A DNA stretch of 56,529 bases from Blastocatellia bacterium (GTDB lineage Bacteria > Acidobacteriota > Blastocatellia > Pyrinomonadales > Pyrinomonadaceae). Position numbers and translations under genes: made by a program. Of the stretch, positions 52,917 through 56,529 are shown in pieces. Under the pieces are notes generated by a model. That model saw only the letters and a list, made by a program, of their open reading frames with translations, was not told the origin of the DNA and did no database searches. Numbering within the stretch: the first letter of the stretch is position 1; each line of letters opens with the position of its first letter. The stretch is taken from NCBI GenBank assembly GCA_013697915.1, contig JACCVY010000068.1:1-56529 (forward strand). Reading direction: 5' to 3'.

Positions 52917-53633
52917 ATGAAGCGCTGTTCACAGTGTGAGTTTACCTTTGGCGACGAGCAAAAGTTTTGCGACTTCGACGGCACGGAACTAGTTGCCGTC
53001 CCCCAACCCCCGGCAATTCGCGTGGCACGCCGGAATGCGCTTCATTCTTCTTTTCCGCTGGCGCTGGTGATGATTGTGGGGGTGTTATCAAGCGCGCTGC
53101 TGATCGGGTATTACGATTCTGCGAACCAATCCAGTGTCAACGTCAGCTCGAACAGCGAAACACGCGGTTCCGGCGCAACTCTAATTCCTCCGGTTCAGGT
53201 TGATACGCGCGATCAGGCCAAGACACCACCTGAGAGGCCGATAGGCATCTCGACGCAGCGGCGTATCTCAACTGTCCGGGGTGCTCCGGCAATGCCTGCT
53301 TCGATGATCAAGTGGCCGTCAGAAAAACCTCGCCTGCGATCCTCCCGACCGGGGCATGGTCCAGCGAACTCCCAACTGGCAGCTGGGAACACAAGGCACA
53401 GGAATCTCAACAACTCACTGGAAACCAGGAATCAGAAAAGACTGGGAGCGTCGGAGCTGGTCCAACAGCGGCACAGTGTTGCCCGGATAGCTAAGGGGAA
53501 GTGCGGGGCATCTCGGCTGGGATGCAATGGTGCGGGGAATAATACTGAATCCATGCATCATGCGAAGGACTCAAAGCTTGTTGCTTTCCTGAAGACAACC
53601 GGTCGGCTGCTGAAGAGGCCATTTACCTTCTGA
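52917..53633 (+). CDS. Zinc-ribbon/TM/basic-tail protein, paralogue 2
   Basis: A 238-residue protein with the same plan as the gene at 50959: head MKRCSQCEFTFGDEQKFCDF followed by DGTEL, one membrane helix at about 45-65 (FPLALVMIVGVLSSALLIGYY), a low-complexity Ser/Asn/Arg-rich middle, and the basic tail KDSKLVAFLKTTGRLLKRPF. Head and tail are the conserved parts; the middle is unrelated and partly repeat-derived (NSLETRNQKRLG). The ATG at 52917 has AGGAG seven bases upstream, better than the TTG at 52911. Probably a membrane-tethered small adaptor; function unknown. Confidence 0.82.
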   Translation: MKRCSQCEFTFGDEQKFCDFDGTELVAVPQPPAIRVARRNALHSSFPLALVMIVGVLSSALLIGYYDSANQSSVNVSSNSETRGSGATLIPPVQVDTRDQAKTPPERPIGISTQRRISTVRGAPAMPASMIKWPSEKPRLRSSRPGHGPANSQLAAGNTRHRNLNNSLETRNQKRLGASELVQQRHSVARIAKGKCGASRLGCNGAGNNTESMHHAKDSKLVAFLKTTGRLLKRPFTF

Positions 53634-53766
53634 ACAGCTTAAGCCGTCGCTCTTCTCCTGTCTGGGTAATCACCGCCCGCGCAGTGGGTTTGCACAAAAA
53701 GTAATCCAGCCCGGTCCGCGTTAGCGAACGACCGACAATAGCGCAGCCCGCTTTCTGACCCCTCTT

Positions 53767-53801
53767 CTCCGACCTCCGACCTCTGACCTCTGAACTCATA
53801 C
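53767..53801. repeat. Heptamer repeat array (CTCCGAC/CTCTGAC type)
   Basis: CTCCGAC-CTCCGAC-CTCTGAC-CTCTGAA-CTCATAC, five units in register. The stop of the aminotransferase gene (53798-53796) is in the last unit. The same words recur at 55143-55170 and 55220-55247, at the other end of the same gene. Confidence 0.9.
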
Positions 53802-55139
53802 CGTTGCGCGATCGGTTATCTCCAGGCCCCTATCAATAATCGCGAACGCCTCGCGCAGCTCAGCTTCGGTAATGCACAACGGCGGGTTGGTGAAGAACGT
53901 ATTCCAGCGCACGAAAGTATATAGTCCTTCGGCCCGGAAAAACTTCCCAAGCGCTTGCATCTCAGGCGAACTGCCGTTGAAAGGCGCCATTGGTTCGCGC
54001 GTCTCACGGTTTCGCACCACTTCGACTATTCCAAACAGCCCAATGTTGCGCGTCGCGCCCACCGACGGGTGCCGGCCTTGTAGATCCTCGAGCATGCCGC
54101 GCATTATTTCACCCATACGCCGCGCGTTTTCGATCAGCCTGTCTTCCTCATAAACCGCAATCGTTGCCAGCGCTGCGGCACAAGCCAGCGGATGACTGTT
54201 GTAAGTTAGCCCGCCGTAAAAAACATTCTTCTCAAAGTGATCGGCAATCTGCCGCCGCATGCCCACCGCACCCAGTTGCACGTAGGCGCTCGTCAGGCCC
54301 TTGGCCATCGAAATCAGATCGGGCACAACTTTCCAGTGATCCACCGAGAACCATTCGCCGGTGCGGCCAAAGCCGGCCATCACTTCGTCGGCAATCAGCA
54401 GGATGCCGTACTTGTCGCACAGCGCGCGCAGTCCCTGCATGTAACCGTCAGGCGGAATCAGGATGCCGTTAGTTCCAACAACAGGCTCGACAATTATTGC
54501 CGCGACGGTCTTTGCGCCTTCGAGTTCAAGAATCTCTTCAGTGCGCGCCAGCACTTCTTCAGTCGAGTCCGATCCCTTTTGAATGCCATGATAAAAATCG
54601 GGAATGCGAAAGACGCCGGGGATGCCGGGCTCTGCGGCCCAGCGGCGCGGATCGCCAGTCAGTGTCAGCGCGCCCGCGGTGCCGCCGTGGTACGATCGAT
54701 AGCGCGCGCCAATCTTATGACGTCCGCTGAACATGCGCGCGATGCGGATCGCATTCTCGTTGGCTTCGGCGCCGCCGTTGGTAAAGAAGAAGGCATCGAT
54801 GTCGCCGGGTGTGATCTCGGCAAGCTTCAAACTCAGGCGCGCGCGCACTTCGGTGGCCATGAACGGATTCGCATACGGAAGCACCGCCGCTTGTTCCTGA
54901 ATGGCGCGCACCACCCGCTCGTCGCCGTGCCCGATGTTCACGCACATCAGTTGGCTATTGAAGTCGATGAAGCGCTTTCCTTCCGGCGTCCAGAAGTAGA
55001 TGCCCTTCGCGCGCGCCACCGGAATCGGATCGACCGCCGCCTGCGCGGACCACTCAAACAGCGTGTGCCGCCGGCACAACTCAACAATCTCCTCGCCAGT
55101 CATCTGCTCGCCCTTCATTGTTTCCGTATTGGTAGTCAT
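53796..55139 (-). CDS. Class III PLP-dependent aminotransferase
   Basis: A 447-residue fold-type-I enzyme that moves an omega-amino group, usually to pyruvate or 2-oxoglutarate. Blocks: YFWTPEGKRFIDFNSQLMCV, FFFTNGGAEANENAIRIAR, YRSYHGGTAGALTLTGDPRR, IVEPVVGTNGILIPPDGYMQ, LLIADEVMAGFGRTGEWF with the PLP-contacting Asp, and DLISMAKGLTSAYVQLGAVG with the Schiff-base lysine. WNTFFTNPPLCITEAELREA closes the fold. It resembles taurine- or beta-alanine-pyruvate aminotransferases; substrate is open. The frame extends to 55211 through CTCTGAC-type repeats; starts at 55139, 55118 and 55103 are all possible, and 55139 is used here. Confidence 0.9.
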   Translation of the reverse strand: MTTNTETMKGEQMTGEEIVELCRRHTLFEWSAQAAVDPIPVARAKGIYFWTPEGKRFIDFNSQLMCVNIGHGDERVVRAIQEQAAVLPYANPFMATEVRARLSLKLAEITPGDIDAFFFTNGGAEANENAIRIARMFSGRHKIGARYRSYHGGTAGALTLTGDPRRWAAEPGIPGVFRIPDFYHGIQKGSDSTEEVLARTEEILELEGAKTVAAIIVEPVVGTNGILIPPDGYMQGLRALCDKYGILLIADEVMAGFGRTGEWFSVDHWKVVPDLISMAKGLTSAYVQLGAVGMRRQIADHFEKNVFYGGLTYNSHPLACAAALATIAVYEEDRLIENARRMGEIMRGMLEDLQGRHPSVGATRNIGLFGIVEVVRNRETREPMAPFNGSSPEMQALGKFFRAEGLYTFVRWNTFFTNPPLCITEAELREAFAIIDRGLEITDRATV

Positions 55140-55219
55140 CTTTTCCGCTCTCCGACCTCTGACTTCTATCCTTTGGGCCACGATGTTACTAGTTGGGGTG
55201 ATGCTATTCAATTGGTGAC

Positions 55220-55268
55220 CTCTGACTTCTGATCTCCGACCTCTAGGTATTCACGATTCACGATTCAA
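55220..55268. repeat. Seven consecutive heptamers of two types
   Basis: CTCTGAC-TTCTGAT-CTCCGAC-CTCTAGG (55220-55247) runs without a break in register into TATTCAC-GATTCAC-GATTCAA (55248-55268). A similar array (TTCCGCT-CTCCGAC-CTCTGAC-TTCTATC) lies at 55143-55170. These cover the upstream region of the aminotransferase gene. Confidence 0.9.
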
Positions 55269-55276
55269 GTTGGAAT

Positions 55277-55385
55277 GTCTCGTGGTCAGGAAGGTGGGCT
55301 TCACCCCAGCGGGCCTGCCCCGCTGGGGACCCCGGGCTTGCCCCCGCTCTTGTGAGTACCACCTGCGGTAGCGGGTGGGTCATAG
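55277..55385. repeat. GC-rich palindromic element related to family B
   Basis: It starts with TCTCGTGGTCAGGAAGGTGG, similar to the GGTTAGGAAGGGTGG arm of element B. It contains the perfect hairpin CCCCAGCGGG-CCTG-CCCGCTGGGG (55304-55327), then CTTGCCCCCGCTC and a closing ACCACC...GGTGGGT. It fills the gap between the aminotransferase leader and the membrane-protein gene. Confidence 0.75.
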
Positions 55386-55432
55386 CGTTGTACGTTCTGT
55401 GTAATCTGCGAAATCTGGAATTCGTCTTCCTG

Positions 55433-56230
55433 TTACCGTTTACTGTTCACTGTTTGCTGATTAACGCTCATGAGCATCAAACCCGCGATGTAAAGCCCAA
55501 GCGTGAAGAAGGATATGTAACCGGTCGCCGGGGCGAACGCCGGCGCGTCCAGTGCGCCGAGTGTAACGCCCTGTGCGAACAACCCGGCCGCGCGCTTAAG
55601 CCAACCGCCGTCTGGCGCATAAAGACTTGCCAGCAACAGATGCTTCAAGATGAATGCGGTGCCAAAAAGAACTACGAGGCTGCGCAGCAGGCGCCGAGCA
55701 TCAAAAGATGAGAACTGATTGTTCCAAAGCGTCCAGAGAAAAAAGAATGAGAAGAGCCAGTGCAACAAACCGCGTTCCGGCAAAACTGAATTAAACGCCT
55801 GTGCAGATGCGAAGAAGAGCGTGAGCAATACCCAGATGTGGCTAACGTTAGTGAGTGGTGGATTATTTCCCGCTATCCACGCACGCAATTCAATTAAGCC
55901 ACCGCGCACAAAAAGCAACATCAGCAGGACAGCGAGAATGAGCGCAATCAGTGGCGGTGGAAAAAAGATAAACGCGTGATCGTCCGAGCCGACCCGCAAG
56001 CCGCCCAATAGCGCCACCGTCAGAAAAAGGAACGGCAGAACCCAATAGCTAACGACCGCCCGATTTTTCGACCTGTTATCGACGACTCGGAGCTGCGCAG
56101 CCGCAACTTCTCCCCGATCTGCAGTTATCAAGTCGTCGTCGACTCTCGACGTGTCATCGACCGCCACTACCTCTTGCCGGTTGGCAGTCATCAAGCCGTC
56201 GCTGCTGGTAGTTCTTAATTCCTCACTCAT
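55433..56230 (-). CDS. Multi-pass membrane protein of unknown function
   Basis: A 265-residue protein with a hydrophilic acidic N-terminus of about 60 residues and roughly six membrane helices (YWVLPFLFLTVALLGGL, FFPPPLIALILAVLLMLLFV, VSHIWVLLTLFFASAQAF, LLHWLFSFFFLWTLW, SLVVLFGTAFILKHLLLASL, YISFFTLGLYIAGLMLM). No known catalytic motif. The N-terminus contains two imperfect repeats (SSDGLMTANRQEVVAVDD and DDDLITADRGEVAAAQL), also visible in the DNA (GCAGTYATCAAG...CGTCG). The C-terminus (SVNQQTVNSK) is encoded by a 7-bp array GTTTACT-GTTCACT-GTTTGCT (55438-55458). ATG 56230 preferred over TTG 56242. Confidence 0.75.
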   Translation of the reverse strand: MSEELRTTSSDGLMTANRQEVVAVDDTSRVDDDLITADRGEVAAAQLRVVDNRSKNRAVVSYWVLPFLFLTVALLGGLRVGSDDHAFIFFPPPLIALILAVLLMLLFVRGGLIELRAWIAGNNPPLTNVSHIWVLLTLFFASAQAFNSVLPERGLLHWLFSFFFLWTLWNNQFSSFDARRLLRSLVVLFGTAFILKHLLLASLYAPDGGWLKRAAGLFAQGVTLGALDAPAFAPATGYISFFTLGLYIAGLMLMSVNQQTVNSKR

Positions 56231-56284
56231 GACTTTGCACAAAGTTAGGCAAAACTTTAACGATCGTCACAGACTCCAGCCTGC

Positions 56285-56529
56285 GGAGCAGGCGATAGCA
56301 TAAAGTCTCGCACCCCAGCCGAGCTGCTCGGATGGGGACCCGCCCCGGGGTGAAGCGTAGCGTAACCCCAGGTTAGTGGACCAAAGATGATGCCAGCCCG
56401 CGTAGTGGGCGATAGCCTTTGGCGTGATGTGCGGCTGTCGCCCGCGCCGCGGGCTCTGGTATTTTCAATTCACGGTCCTGGGGTTCCGCTACGCTTCACC
56501 CCAGAAGGCTTTATGCTATCGCCTGCTCC
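56285..56529. repeat. Nested-palindrome element E, running off the window
   Basis: GGAGCAGGCGATAGCATAAAG (56285-56305) has a perfect 21-bp mirror at 56509-56529, the last base of the window. Inside, GGGGTGAAGCGTAGCGTAACC... (about 56346-56372) is mirrored by ...GGTTCCGCTACGCTTCACCCC (about 56478-56505), one mismatch. Further in are CACCCCAGCC...GGATGGGGA and GCCCGCG...CGCGGGC palindromes. There is no gene in this 287-bp end region. Confidence 0.92.

Noticed and set aside
54237-55232. 331-residue plus-strand open frame
   Set aside because: It is antisense to the class III aminotransferase, which has clear catalytic blocks; the plus frame shows none and reflects GC-rich codon bias.

Overview
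The window reads as a chromosomal segment of a GC-moderate soil-type bacterium. The gene style suggests Acidobacteriota, perhaps class Blastocatellia: large Ser/Thr kinase-ATPase proteins, a sortilin/BNR-repeat exported protein, S9, S41 and M20 peptidases, DUF2807 and zinc-ribbon membrane proteins. This placement is inference; there is no rRNA gene or other marker to fix it.

Layout. (1) 1-8 kb looks like an accessory zone. It has an S41-peptidase-like gene cut by the window edge, a degenerate integron attC-like site just upstream of it, a decayed IS3-family element, a 1886-residue kinase-ATPase protein fused to two tandem family-5 solute-binding domains, and a 42-bp 3' fragment of tRNA-Cys (integrase attachment relic). 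(2) 8-17 kb holds exported and membrane proteins: a LolA-like protein, a 1053-aa BNR protein, a small secreted protein, an APC amino-acid permease, an S9 peptidase, and a frameshifted TIR-domain gene. (3) 17-26 kb is metabolic: a Rieske oxygenase with a GcvT-like protein (probably methylated-amine demethylation), a nucleotidyltransferase, two tandem PYROXD2-like FAD oxidoreductases, a RelE-type toxin-antitoxin pair, and threonine aldolase. (4) 27-31 kb is a compact sugar operon: FGGY kinase, transketolase, ribose-5-phosphate isomerase B. (5) 31-43 kb is mostly single genes: a lipid-kinase-like protein, quinone oxidoreductase, CtpA protease, M20 peptidase, GNAT, FdxA ferredoxin, DUF2807 protein, methyltransferase, a MauE-TlpA fusion, a decayed ORF6N gene, and DinB. 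(6) 43-56.5 kb has a second kinase-ATPase-TPR protein, small exported cationic proteins, an L,D-transpeptidase, a methyltransferase, a broken conserved gene, two paralogous zinc-ribbon/membrane proteins, a class III aminotransferase and a multi-pass membrane protein.

Two kinds of non-coding structure run through the window. First, nested palindromic intergenic elements of several families (about 45-260 bp), often touching or supplying stop codons. Second, degenerate 7-bp tandem repeats in many sequence versions, which fill intergenic gaps and spill into the ends or middles of genes.

The strongest candidate for something new is the kinase-ATPase-double solute-binding-domain protein. It has no visible signal peptide or membrane segment and looks like an intracellular peptide/oligosaccharide-sensing kinase. 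The heptamer and palindrome repeats that remodel gene ends are second. Several genes carry single-base frameshifts (17255, about 42315, about 42520, about 50474); these could be true decay or assembly errors.
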